64,000 nt of DNA from CAYLYU01 sp964501925 (GTDB taxonomy: Bacteria; Pseudomonadota; Zetaproteobacteria; Mariprofundales; Mariprofundaceae): assembly GCA_964501925.1 (NCBI GenBank), contig CAZCTM010000005.1:1-64000 (forward strand). Reading direction: 5' to 3'. The notes beneath the pieces were generated by a model. That model ran no database searches, was not told where the DNA came from, and saw only the letters and a program-made list of their open reading frames with translations. Numbering within the stretch: position 1 is the first letter of the stretch; the number at the start of each line of letters is the position of its first letter. Position numbers and translations under genes: made by a program. This document shows positions 17,405-25,735 of the stretch, piece by piece.

Positions 17405-18301
17405 TCAGAAGTTCCAGCGGAAGCCGGCAGACCACGCCCAGTCCGCTTCTAGCGCCGAGCCATTCAGGTTCTGTACGGCTGGAATCTGTATGGCTGTTTC
17501 CAGCACAAAGCGGGATGTGACATATTGGAGTCCCGGCACAAGATTCCATGTCAGGCCGCCGCTGTCGGGGTCGGAAACTCCCCTCGCCTTGTTCTTGCCG
17601 TTCCAGATCAGATTGGATTCCAGCACGGCATAGACAAAGGCGGGTACGCCGCCTCCGAGCCTGCGCGGAAGCACCCGGTACTGGAACGAGGCATCCAGTC
17701 TGGCCTCATCGCCGAAATCAAAGCCGGATGCCTCGGTATTGAAACGATAACTGGCGGCTGTATCGAATTCCCAGTCCAGCGTCTGGCGGGTGACGGCTAC
17801 GCCGGCGAACGGATCCCAGGAACCCGAACCGGGTTGCAGTGGTCGGGGAAGCAGACCAAGCGCATCCTTTCTGGAATGTGATCCCGTTGGTGTCTTCAGT
17901 CCCAAAAATGGCGCAATACGGAATGTGTCACCAGGCTGGTCTACCTGATAAACGGTGTAACGGCCAAAAAACAGGGCATCGCCCGGCCCCTGGGCTTCGC
18001 GGCGAATGCGGGTTGCTCCCATCGTGATGTCCATGCGCTTGTCAACATAGGGAAGCATTCCGAAAACAGCCAGTCTGGGGCTTATGCCATAGGCCAGCAC
18101 AACGGGAACGACGGTGACGACCAGATCCCGGTTCTGGGCCGTAATATCGCCCGATTTCCGCACCAGCTTGACCTGGCTGCGCAGGATGCCCACGCCTTCG
18201 GAGACGGGCAGGGCGCTGTTGAAGGTGATCGGCCCGGCCAGAGAAGCCGCGGAAAATGCAAGCAGGCCAGCGGCAAGCACAACGCTCCGGATATAATACA
18301 T
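17405..18301 (-). CDS. Outer-membrane transporter-like beta-barrel protein
   Basis: A 298-residue exported protein beginning with a signal peptide cleaved near ASLAG. The mature part has alternating hydrophobic and polar strands and ends in WSAGFRWNF with a C-terminal phenylalanine, typical of outer-membrane barrels. It resembles the 'transporter'/MetA-pathway phenol degradation outer-membrane family, a loose group with unproved substrates. I chose the ATG at 18301 because it overlaps the merR stop as TGATG, which couples it to the regulator. Uptake or efflux of a metal or a metal ligand is possible but not shown. Confidence 0.75.
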   Translation of the reverse strand: MYYIRSVVLAAGLLAFSAASLAGPITFNSALPVSEGVGILRSQVKLVRKSGDITAQNRDLVVTVVPVVLAYGISPRLAVFGMLPYVDKRMDITMGATRIRREAQGPGDALFFGRYTVYQVDQPGDTFRIAPFLGLKTPTGSHSRKDALGLLPRPLQPGSGSWDPFAGVAVTRQTLDWEFDTAASYRFNTEASGFDFGDEARLDASFQYRVLPRRLGGGVPAFVYAVLESNLIWNGKNKARGVSDPDSGGLTWNLVPGLQYVTSRFVLETAIQIPAVQNLNGSALEADWAWSAGFRWNF

Positions 18302-18705
18302 CACTGATCTCCCTCCAGGCTGTCCAGAATCGGACACGCCTTCAGTGGCCCCTTGCCGGGGCAGGTATCCACCAGCGGGGCAAGTGCCTTGCGCATGCGC
18401 TCAAGGTCGTGAATTTTGCCCTCGATCTCTTTCAGGTGGCTGGCAGCCAAATGACTGACTTCGGAACAGGTTGCGGCTTGATCTTCCTGTAACGCCAGCA
18501 GGGTTGCAATCTGCTTCAGGGAAAACCCCAGTTCCTGGGCACGCTTGATGAAGCGGATGCGCCGCACCGCCTCATGATCAAACAGGCGATAACCATTGGA
18601 GGCCCGTGAAGGCACCGGCAACAATCCCCGACGTTCGTAGTAGAGAACAGTCTGCAAGTTCACGCCAGCCTCTTTTGCTACCCAGCCAATCGTCTTCTTT
18701 TGCAT
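18301..18705 (-). CDS. MerR-family heavy-metal-responsive regulator (three-cysteine, mercury-type)
   Basis: A 134-residue dimeric activator. The N-terminal winged helix-turn-helix has the MerR signature LQTVLYYERRGLL, followed by the long dimerisation helix. Cysteines lie at 80, 115 and 124; the spacings of 35 and 9 are those of the Hg(II)-binding cysteines of Tn501 MerR (82, 117, 126). The ending ACPILDSLEG is also MerR-like. GGAGGTGA precedes the ATG. It heads the operon with the outer-membrane, HMA and NHL genes, and its probable operator lies 90 nt upstream. Hg(II) is the simplest inducer guess, but Pb, Cd or Cu cannot be excluded. Confidence 0.88.
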   Translation of the reverse strand: MQKKTIGWVAKEAGVNLQTVLYYERRGLLPVPSRASNGYRLFDHEAVRRIRFIKRAQELGFSLKQIATLLALQEDQAATCSEVSHLAASHLKEIEGKIHDLERMRKALAPLVDTCPGKGPLKACPILDSLEGDQ

Positions 18706-18794
18706 TTCACCTCCGATATCCAGTCCCAGCCGAAACAGGAAGTTTCTAACCGCTTGAATTCAAGTCAGGAACCTGCTCACTTATCCTTGTTGAA

Positions 18795-18826
18795 AGAATA
18801 GACCCTATACCATGATATAGGGTCAA
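18795..18826 (-). promoter_or_regulatory. MerR-type promoter/operator of the merR-OMP-HMA-NHL operon
   Basis: On the minus strand TTGACC (18826-18821) serves as -35 and TATTCT (18800-18795) as -10, separated by 20 bp. That overlong spacer is characteristic of promoters that MerR-family proteins untwist. A perfect 9-bp inverted repeat, GACCCTATA with TATAGGGTC (18801-18809 and 18816-18824), fills the spacer. The promoter fires towards the regulator gene. The divergent Cus-side genes start about 70 nt to the other side and may share this control. Confidence 0.82.
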
Positions 18827-18895
18827 CCTTGGCTCTTGAGAAATAAAGCATCGGGGTTGTTCAATTTCACTAATTGGTTTATCTTGGAGTTTGTA

Positions 18896-19345
18896 ATGAA
18901 AGGCAGAATGATTTATTCATTCTTACAGCAAGTTGTCCTCGCCTTGCTGCTGACCTCCTTTGTATTGCCCTCAATCCAGTCCGCATTTGCTTGCAACCTT
19001 ATGGATGGAAAACTCCAGATCGTATGCTGTTGCAAAGGCCCTATGGGTATGGCCGGTTGTAAGATGGGGGGTGGCGGATGTGATGCCAATGAGATTATGC
19101 AGACTTCAGGGTGTTGTAAAATTACCTATGTTTATCAACCTCTGACAGATGCAGCCTCAATTCCAGCACCACACTCTTTCCAAATCCTGGTTCTGGATAT
19201 TCCACAGCCACCACCGGTATTGGTTTCTGCACTTGTTTCGCGTGATTTTTCTTTTGGTCTTCAACCCATCTTCTCTCTTGATCCACCAATTCAATGGCAA
19301 TCTGGATCAGATACTTACCTGTTAACAAGCAGACTCCGAATTTAA
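18896..19345 (+). CDS. Small exported Cys-rich protein of unknown function
   Basis: A 149-residue protein that I do not recognise. The ATG at 18896 follows TTGGAG at a suitable distance. A signal peptide runs to about residue 30 (LPSIQSAFA). The mature N-terminus is rich in Cys, Gly and Met: it contains the cluster VCCCKGPMGMAGCKMGGGGC, then GCCKITYVYQP. The remainder is proline-rich and has no recognisable domain. Such a cluster suggests binding of Cu(I), Ag(I) or another soft metal in the periplasm. It is 104 nt upstream of the TolC-type gene and probably first in the Cus operon. Confidence 0.72.
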   Translation: MKGRMIYSFLQQVVLALLLTSFVLPSIQSAFACNLMDGKLQIVCCCKGPMGMAGCKMGGGGCDANEIMQTSGCCKITYVYQPLTDAASIPAPHSFQILVLDIPQPPPVLVSALVSRDFSFGLQPIFSLDPPIQWQSGSDTYLLTSRLRI

Positions 19346-19449
19346 TTCCCGCCTTCGATTGATCTACATCATGCATCGAGCTTTCCGCTCGTTGCTTTAC
19401 GTGTGTTCATTTTATTACTGCTGCGTGCAGTTAAATCGGAGGCATTTCA

Positions 19450-20754
19450 ATGGACGATTTACACAATATAAGGCTGATTCTGCTGGTCTTGGGCTTATTC
19501 ACACTTTCATCGCATACAGCCCAGGCTGATGATCAAGATGATTTCTTCAAGATTTCCCGGAATATTACATCTTCACAACTGGTTCAGGCTGTCTTAGCCC
19601 GTAATTTGAATCTGCCCGCAATGCAAGCGACCTGGAAGGCAACCCAGGCACGCATTGAGCAGGCCGAGGCCCTGGATGACCCCATCGTGTCTTACTCGGT
19701 TGCACCCCGGACTGCGGCTGTAGCTGGACTGAACCTCGGCCAGAAATTGACCCTTTCTCAGCACTTGCCCTGGCCAGGCAAGCTTCATCTCCGGGGACAG
19801 GCCGCCCGTTTTGAATCTGATGCCGCATATGAAGGAATTGAACAGGTACGCCTGAAGTTGATCGAAGCAGCCAAAACCACCTATGCCGACTGGTATTTTG
19901 TACATGCCGCCATACGCATCAATAAGATCAACAAGTCATTACTGCAAGAATTCCGCAATATCGCTGAGATTAAGTACTCAGTGGGCCAGACCACGAAGCA
20001 GGATGTCTTGCGAGCTGAGGTGGAAGTTGCACTCCTGGAACATCGCGACATCAAGTTAGAGCAACATCGTAAGGAGATTCTGGCAGTACTAAACACCCTT
20101 TTGCAGCGTCTGCCCGATATGTCAATTCCACCGCCTGCCGATTTGCCCGAAACGATCCCGTTGCCGCCAGTGGCACAGTTGCGAACAGCGGCACTGGCAG
20201 GCCACCCATATCTTCGTGCACTGGCCGCACGTACCAAGGCAAGCCACATCCGCGTCGCCTTGGCTGAACGGGATTTCTATCCCGATCTTGAATTCAGTCT
20301 TGGCTACAACACGTTGTGGAACCGGCAGGAAAAGCGCTTCACTGTTGGGTTAGGTATCAACTTTCCCCTTCCGGGAAAACACCAAGCAGCAAGGGATGAA
20401 GCCGAAGCTGAATTGGCTCATCTGGACATGGAATACAAAAGCAAGGTATCGCAGGTTCTGGGTACGGTACAGCGGGCCTATGACCGTGTGCGCGAGAGCG
20501 CACACGTCATCGCGCTCTACCGCGACCGACTTCTGCCGCTGGCCGAGGAGAACCTGGCGGCTGCCCGGGCCGACTATGAGGCCGGCAGCGGAAACTTCCT
20601 GGACCTGATCACCGTAGAGAAGAACCTGATGCAGACCCGGCTCCAGCTCGAACAGGCATGGGCAGATTACCAACGCCACGTCGCAGCGCTGGAGCGTGCC
20701 GTGGGCGGATCACAGGTTCTGGGGAGCGTTGAAGCGAAGGGAGATGCATCATGA
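19450..20754 (+). CDS. cusC: TolC-family outer-membrane channel of the Cus-type system (CusC/CzcC)
   Basis: Outer-membrane exit duct of a tripartite metal efflux pump, 434 residues. It has a signal peptide and the twofold TolC repeat: the first half contains the AEALDDPIVSYSVAP region and the second ERDFYPDLEFSLGYN and ADYEAGSGNFLDLITVEKNL. GGAGG stands before the ATG. Base composition changes sharply inside the gene: the 60 bases at 19561-19620 have 26 G+C, whereas 20521-20580 have 43. The 3' end matches the GC-rich cusBA genes. Its stop overlaps the adaptor gene by 4 nt (ATGA). Confidence 0.88.
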   Translation: MDDLHNIRLILLVLGLFTLSSHTAQADDQDDFFKISRNITSSQLVQAVLARNLNLPAMQATWKATQARIEQAEALDDPIVSYSVAPRTAAVAGLNLGQKLTLSQHLPWPGKLHLRGQAARFESDAAYEGIEQVRLKLIEAAKTTYADWYFVHAAIRINKINKSLLQEFRNIAEIKYSVGQTTKQDVLRAEVEVALLEHRDIKLEQHRKEILAVLNTLLQRLPDMSIPPPADLPETIPLPPVAQLRTAALAGHPYLRALAARTKASHIRVALAERDFYPDLEFSLGYNTLWNRQEKRFTVGLGINFPLPGKHQAARDEAEAELAHLDMEYKSKVSQVLGTVQRAYDRVRESAHVIALYRDRLLPLAEENLAAARADYEAGSGNFLDLITVEKNLMQTRLQLEQAWADYQRHVAALERAVGGSQVLGSVEAKGDAS

Positions 20755-22220
20755 AGCGCAAACTGCTTCTTGCAATCGCCGGGACTGTTTTATTGGGGAC
20801 CATCGCAGGGGGATGGGTGCTCTGGCAGGCGGGCCCGGATGCCGGTGCGCCGACGGCCGACGGCTCGGCGGCGCCCGCGTACTTCAGCGCGGGCCCCTTC
20901 CAGGTCCATGCCGAGGTGGACCCCGAGACCCCCAAGGTCGGCAGGAACCGGGTGACAGTAATGGTGCGGGATCCGGCCGGCAAGCCCGTCAGTGGGGCAA
21001 CCCTGAACGTGGTGGCGGTGATGCAGGCTATGGGCAGTATGCCCGCCATGTACGCCCCGGCGGAGATGAGGGAGACGGCCCCCGGGCGCTACGAGGGGGA
21101 GTTCGAGCCCTCCATGGGCGGCGAGTGGCCGTTGACCATCGAGATCAGCGCGGCGGGGCAGTCGGGCAGCATCACCTTCGACCTGGCCACCGGCCGCAAG
21201 GGACTGCGTTGCGCCACCTGTAGCGGCGCCGTAGTGGACAGCCCCGGTACGATACAGGTAGACCCGACCCGCCGCCAGCTGATCGGGATCACCACGGGAA
21301 AGGTCAAACGTAAGCGCCTGCGCATCACCATCCGCGCCCCGGGCAGCGTCACCTACGACGAGACCCGCCTGCGCGACGTAGCATTGAAGTTCGGCGGCTG
21401 GATTGGCGAGTTGCACGCGGATGCCGTAGGAAAACCCGTGAAGATGGGCGAGGTGCTGTTCACGGTTTACAGCCCCGAACTGCTGGCAGCCCAGGAGGAG
21501 TATCTGCAGACATGGCGCCGTTTGCGGGCCAGGAGTGATGGTGGCAAACACCTGCTGGCGGCCGCCCGCAGCCGGCTGCGCCTCTGGGGTCTCGCACCGC
21601 AGCAGATCCAGCGCCTGGAGAGACGCGGCCGGGCGCTTGAGTACGTGCCCATCCTGGCACCCACCAACGGTGTGGTGATCGAGAAGCACATCGTTGAAGG
21701 CACGGCCTTCCGGCCGGGGCAACGCCTGCTGCGCATCGCTGATCTCTCTCGGGTATGGGTGGAGGCCCAGGTCTATGAGTATGAGCTGCCACTCATCCAC
21801 GTTGGCATGGAGGCCAGGGTCATCCTGCCCGAGCTGCAGGAGCGTGAGTATCCCGGCAAGGTTGATTACGTCTATCCCTTCATGGAAGGCGATACCCGCA
21901 CCGCCCGGGTACGCGTGGTGCTGGACAATGCCGACGGTTTCCTGCGCCCGGACATGTATGCCCATATCCACCTCAAGGCGGACCTGGGCAAGCGTCTGGT
22001 GGTGCCGGAATCCGCCGTGCTCTATGCCGGCCGCCGCCGCATCGTGTTCCTGGACCTGGGTGAAGGCCGCCTGCAACCGCAGATCATCAAGACAGGCCGA
22101 CGCAGCCGCAAATGGATCGAGGTGCTGGAAGGCTTGAGCGAGGGCGACACCGTGGTCACCTCGGGCAATTTCCTCATCGCCGCCGAGAGCAAGCTGAAAG
22201 CGGGGGTGGAGCAATGGTAG
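20751..22220 (+). CDS. cusB: RND efflux periplasmic adaptor (CusB-like) with an N-terminal FixH/YtkA-like domain
   Basis: Membrane-fusion subunit linking CusA to the outer-membrane channel, 489 residues. After an N-terminal anchor (about 4-24), residues 45-150 form an Ig-like domain (VTVMVRDPAGKPVSGATLNVV, later PGRYEGEFEPSMGGEWPLTIE) resembling FixH/YtkA proteins. A LRCATC motif follows near 159-164 in place of the usual CPMHP metal-binding domain. The standard adaptor core then runs from VTYDETRLRDVAL to the end, with the lipoyl/hairpin motif VGKPVKMGEVLFTVYSPEL. The gene overlaps cusC by 4 nt and cusA by 7 nt. Fusion of the Ig-like domain is the unusual feature. Confidence 0.88.
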   Translation: MKRKLLLAIAGTVLLGTIAGGWVLWQAGPDAGAPTADGSAAPAYFSAGPFQVHAEVDPETPKVGRNRVTVMVRDPAGKPVSGATLNVVAVMQAMGSMPAMYAPAEMRETAPGRYEGEFEPSMGGEWPLTIEISAAGQSGSITFDLATGRKGLRCATCSGAVVDSPGTIQVDPTRRQLIGITTGKVKRKRLRITIRAPGSVTYDETRLRDVALKFGGWIGELHADAVGKPVKMGEVLFTVYSPELLAAQEEYLQTWRRLRARSDGGKHLLAAARSRLRLWGLAPQQIQRLERRGRALEYVPILAPTNGVVIEKHIVEGTAFRPGQRLLRIADLSRVWVEAQVYEYELPLIHVGMEARVILPELQEREYPGKVDYVYPFMEGDTRTARVRVVLDNADGFLRPDMYAHIHLKADLGKRLVVPESAVLYAGRRRIVFLDLGEGRLQPQIIKTGRRSRKWIEVLEGLSEGDTVVTSGNFLIAAESKLKAGVEQW

Positions 22221-25200
22221 CGCCGCAAGACAACCGTCCCCACGGCCCCATCGAGGCGCTGATCGCCTACTGTGCGCGCAACCCGCTGTTGACCCTGCTG
22301 GTGGTCGCGGCGGCGACCTTCTGGGGTTACCGGGCGCTGCTCGCCACGCCCCTGGATGCAATCCCGGACCTCTCCGACGTACAGGTGATCATCTACACCG
22401 AGTGGCCGGGACGCAGCCCCGACCTGGTGGAGGACCAGATCACCTATCCCCTGTCCACCACCCTTCTGGCGGCGCCCGGTGTCAAGTCGGTGCGCGGCCA
22501 GAGCTACATGGGCCTGTCCTTCGTCTACGCCATCTTCGAGGACGGCACCGACATGTACTGGGCCCGCTCGCGGGTGCTGGAGTACCTCAACTCGGCCCTG
22601 GACGACCTGCCGGAAGGGGTGCGCCCTACCCTGGGGCCGGATGCCACGGGAGTGGGCTGGGTGTACCAGTACGCCCTGGTGGACAAGACGGGCCACCACG
22701 ACCTTTCCGAGCTGCGCAGCCTGCAGGACTTTACCCTGCGCTACTGGCTGGAGTCGGTGGAGGGCGTGGCCGAGGTGGCTTCGGTGGGAGGCTTCGTCAA
22801 GGAGTACCAGGTCCAGCTCGATCCCAACAAGCTGGCCGCCTATGGCATCCCGCTGAAAAAGGTGGTCGAGGCGGTGCGCCGGTCCAATGACGATGTGGGC
22901 GGTAGGGTGCTGGAGATTGCCGGGCACGAGCAGTTCATCCGTGGCCGGGGCTACGTCCAGTCCCGGCGGGACCTGGAAGAGATCGCCCTCGACGTGGGCC
23001 GCAACGGTGTACCCATCCTGCTCAAGGACGTGGCGGTGGTGAGCTTGGGGCCGGCCATGCGCCGCGGCCTGGCCGAGCTGGACGGCGAGGGCGAGGCCGT
23101 GGGCGGCACCGTGGTGATGCGCTATGGCGAGGACGCCCTGGGGGTCATTGAGCGGGTCAAGCAACGGCTTGCCGAGGCCCAGGCCGCCTTGCCGGAGGGG
23201 GTGGATATCGTCACCGTCTACGACCGCTCCGAACTCATCGAACGGGCCATCGCCACCCTCAAGCATACCCTCGTGGAAGAGATGATCGTGGTGTCGCTGG
23301 TGATCGCCGTGTTCCTGATGCACTTCCGCTCGGCGCTCATCGCCATCCTCACCCTGCCGGTGGCGATTCTGCTGTCGTTCATTCCCATGTCGGGCCAGCA
23401 CCTCACCGCCAACATCATGTCCCTGGGCGGCATCGCGGTGGCCATCGGCGCCATGGTGGACGCTTCTATCGTGATGATCGAAAACATCCACAAGCGCTTG
23501 GAGGAATGGGAGGAGGGCGGCAGGCAGGCTAGCCGCAGCGCCATCATTGTCACGGCGATGCAGGAAGTCGGGCCGAGCATCTTCTTCTCGCTGCTCATCA
23601 TTACCGTTTCCTTTCTGCCGGTGTTTGCCCTGGAGGGCACCGAGGGTCGGTTGTTCAAGCCGCTGGCCTACACCAAGACCTACTCCATGGGCTTCGCCGC
23701 ACTTCTGGCCATCACCTTCACCCCGGCGCTGGCGCTGCTGCTGATCCGCGGTCGGATCCGCGGCGACAAGAGCCCGCTCAACCGCTTCCTGGTGGCGGTC
23801 TACACCCCCATCGTGCGTCTCGCCGTGAAACTGCGCTGGCTCGTGCTGGCCGGCGCCGTCGCGGCATTGGCGGCCACGGCACCGATCTTTTTCGAATTAG
23901 GCAACGAGTTTATGCCACCGCTCAACGAGGGCAGCATCCTGTACATGCCCACCGGGGTGCCGGGCATGTCCATCACCGAAGCGGGGCAGGTGCTGCATGC
24001 CATGGACAAGGAACTCAAGGCCTTTCCCGAGGTGGAGCGGGTGTTCGGCAAGATCGGCCGCTCCACCAGCCCCACGGACCCGGCGCCCCTGTCCATGGTG
24101 GAGGCCGTGGTCACCTTCAAGCCGAGAGACCATTGGCGCGAAGGCGTCACCTGGGAGAGCCTGATCGCCGAGATGGACCGGCAGCTCCGCTATCCCGGCA
24201 TGCCCAACGTATGGTGGATGCCCATCCAGACCCGCACCGAGATGCTGGCCACAGGCATCCGTTCCACCCTGGGCATCAAGGTCTTCGGCGACGACCTGGA
24301 TACCGTCGAGGCCACCGGCATCCGCATCGAGCAGGCCCTGCAGGCCGACGAGCGCACCGCGCCCTACACCCGCAGCGCCTTTGCCGAGCGCATCAGTGGC
24401 GGCTACTTCCTCGATTTCGATATCGACCGCAGGAAGATCGCCCGCTACGGCCTGACAGTCCGCGACGTGGAAGACGTGATCATGGCCGCGGTAGGCGGCA
24501 TGGCCGTGTCCGAGACCGTGGAGGGCCGCGAGCGCTATGCCATCAACCTGCGTTATGCCCGCGACTTCCGCGACGATCCCCAGGCGCTGGCGCGGGTACT
24601 GGTGCCCACGCCCACCGGCGCGCAGGTGCCGCTGGCACAACTGGCGGAGCTCAACTTCCGCACCGGCCCGCCCATGTTACGCAATGAGGACGGGCAACTC
24701 GTGGGCTACGTATTCGTGGACGTGAACGATGAGATCGACATCGCCGACTACGTGGCGGCGGCCAGGCAAGTGGTGGCGGAAAAGGCCCAAGTGCCATCCG
24801 GTTACCGGCTGGAATGGGCCGGGCAGTTCAAGTACTTCGAACGGGCCAAGGCCAGGCTCAAGATCATGGTGCCACTCACCCTGTTCATTGTCTTTTTCAT
24901 GTTGTTCCTCAACCGCAAGTCGGTGGTCGAGTCCCTGATTATCCTGTTGGCCGTGCCTTTTTCCCTGATCGGCGCCGTGTGGCTGCTGTGGTGGCTGGAC
25001 TACAATATGAGCGTGGCCGTGTGGGTGGGCATGATCGCCCTGGCCGGCCTGGACGCCGAGATGGGGGTGCTGATGATGCTCTACCTGGGCATGGTCTACC
25101 GGCAGCACCGGGAAGAAGGCCGCCTGAAATCCTGCCACGATCTGGTGCATGTCATCGTCGAAGGCGCGGGCCGGCGCATCCGTCCCATGCTCATGACCGG

Positions 25201-25393
25201 CATGGTCCTGCTGCTGGGACTAATCCCCATCCTCTGGAGCACCGGCACCGGCGCCGATGTGATGAAGCGCATTGCCGCCCCCATGATTGGCGGCATCGCC
25301 TCGGCCCTGATCACCGTTCTGGTACTGTTTCCTGCCATCTTTGCCATCTGGAAGGGACGGGACCTGAGAAAATTCGGACAGGAGAATCCATGA
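22214..25393 (+). CDS. cusA: Cu(I)/Ag(I) efflux RND pump CusA
   Basis: Inner-membrane heavy-metal RND antiporter of 1059 residues, with the twofold arrangement of twelve TM segments and two large periplasmic loops. The TM4 motif GGIAVAIGAMVDASIVMIEN carries the proton-relay Asp. The three methionines that bind Cu(I)/Ag(I) in E. coli CusA have counterparts here in ILYMPT, APLSMVE and TEMLATGI, which supports monovalent metal specificity. I chose the ATG at 22214 because the protein then begins at the family-like N-terminus and overlaps cusB by 7 nt. The gene is clearly GC-richer than the island genes that follow 25400. Confidence 0.94.
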   Translation: MVAPQDNRPHGPIEALIAYCARNPLLTLLVVAAATFWGYRALLATPLDAIPDLSDVQVIIYTEWPGRSPDLVEDQITYPLSTTLLAAPGVKSVRGQSYMGLSFVYAIFEDGTDMYWARSRVLEYLNSALDDLPEGVRPTLGPDATGVGWVYQYALVDKTGHHDLSELRSLQDFTLRYWLESVEGVAEVASVGGFVKEYQVQLDPNKLAAYGIPLKKVVEAVRRSNDDVGGRVLEIAGHEQFIRGRGYVQSRRDLEEIALDVGRNGVPILLKDVAVVSLGPAMRRGLAELDGEGEAVGGTVVMRYGEDALGVIERVKQRLAEAQAALPEGVDIVTVYDRSELIERAIATLKHTLVEEMIVVSLVIAVFLMHFRSALIAILTLPVAILLSFIPMSGQHLTANIMSLGGIAVAIGAMVDASIVMIENIHKRLEEWEEGGRQASRSAIIVTAMQEVGPSIFFSLLIITVSFLPVFALEGTEGRLFKPLAYTKTYSMGFAALLAITFTPALALLLIRGRIRGDKSPLNRFLVAVYTPIVRLAVKLRWLVLAGAVAALAATAPIFFELGNEFMPPLNEGSILYMPTGVPGMSITEAGQVLHAMDKELKAFPEVERVFGKIGRSTSPTDPAPLSMVEAVVTFKPRDHWREGVTWESLIAEMDRQLRYPGMPNVWWMPIQTRTEMLATGIRSTLGIKVFGDDLDTVEATGIRIEQALQADERTAPYTRSAFAERISGGYFLDFDIDRRKIARYGLTVRDVEDVIMAAVGGMAVSETVEGRERYAINLRYARDFRDDPQALARVLVPTPTGAQVPLAQLAELNFRTGPPMLRNEDGQLVGYVFVDVNDEIDIADYVAAARQVVAEKAQVPSGYRLEWAGQFKYFERAKARLKIMVPLTLFIVFFMLFLNRKSVVESLIILLAVPFSLIGAVWLLWWLDYNMSVAVWVGMIALAGLDAEMGVLMMLYLGMVYRQHREEGRLKSCHDLVHVIVEGAGRRIRPMLMTGMVLLLGLIPILWSTGTGADVMKRIAAPMIGGIASALITVLVLFPAIFAIWKGRDLRKFGQENP

Positions 25394-25450
25394 CATAAAG
25401 ATAAGCCGGATATAAACAACATCGCGGGTAAAAAACGAACGAATAATTAG

Positions 25451-25485
25451 CCGGCAGTGGACTTTCCAACGCAACCACCTGCCGG
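25451..25485 (+). promoter_or_regulatory. Stem-loop just upstream of the SHOCT gene
   Basis: CCGGCAGTGG (25451-25460) pairs with CCACCTGCCGG (25475-25485) through ten base pairs with one bulged C and a 14-nt loop. The stem ends just before the CGGAGG ribosome binding site of the next gene and has no T-run. It could slow polymerase after cusA, protect the downstream mRNA or limit translation. Confidence 0.5.
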
Positions 25486-25504
25486 TCTTACGGAGGACAA
25501 ACAC

Positions 25505-25735
25505 ATGATGATGAATATGATGAACAATGGTATGAGCGGATGGGGAATGATGCTCCTGCCCTTTCTTTTCTGGGTGATGATCATCGCAGGAATAGTGCTG
25601 ATAGTGATATGGCTTGCGGGTCATAAAAAGGAGTCAGCCCTGGAGATTCTGAAGAGGCGCTATGCGTTGGGCGAGATCGATAAATTGACATTTGATCGCA
25701 TGAAAAAGGATATCGCTGAAGGTGAAGGATCATGA
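25505..25735 (+). CDS. Small membrane protein with SHOCT domain
   Basis: A 76-residue protein starting at the ATG at 25505, 8 nt after GGAGGA. The N-terminus is Met- and Asn-rich (MMMNMMNNGMSGWGMM), followed by one TM segment at about 15-37. The C-terminal 30 residues form a SHOCT domain (EILKRRYALGEIDKLTFDRMKKDI), a short helical module found at the ends of many membrane proteins. Its function is not established. The Met-rich start could bind Cu(I). It overlaps the cytochrome gene by 4 nt and follows cusA in the same direction. Confidence 0.82.
   Translation: MMMNMMNNGMSGWGMMLLPFLFWVMIIAGIVLIVIWLAGHKKESALEILKRRYALGEIDKLTFDRMKKDIAEGEGS

Noticed and set aside
20790..22361. Long antisense open frame across cusB
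   Set aside because: It mirrors the high-GC codons of cusB, has no family-like motif, no ribosome binding site, and lies over a clear gene.
22022..23491. Long antisense open frame across cusB/cusA
   Set aside because: It is His/Gly/Asp-rich in the manner of reverse-frame GC-rich coding sequence and overlaps conserved RND motifs on the other strand.
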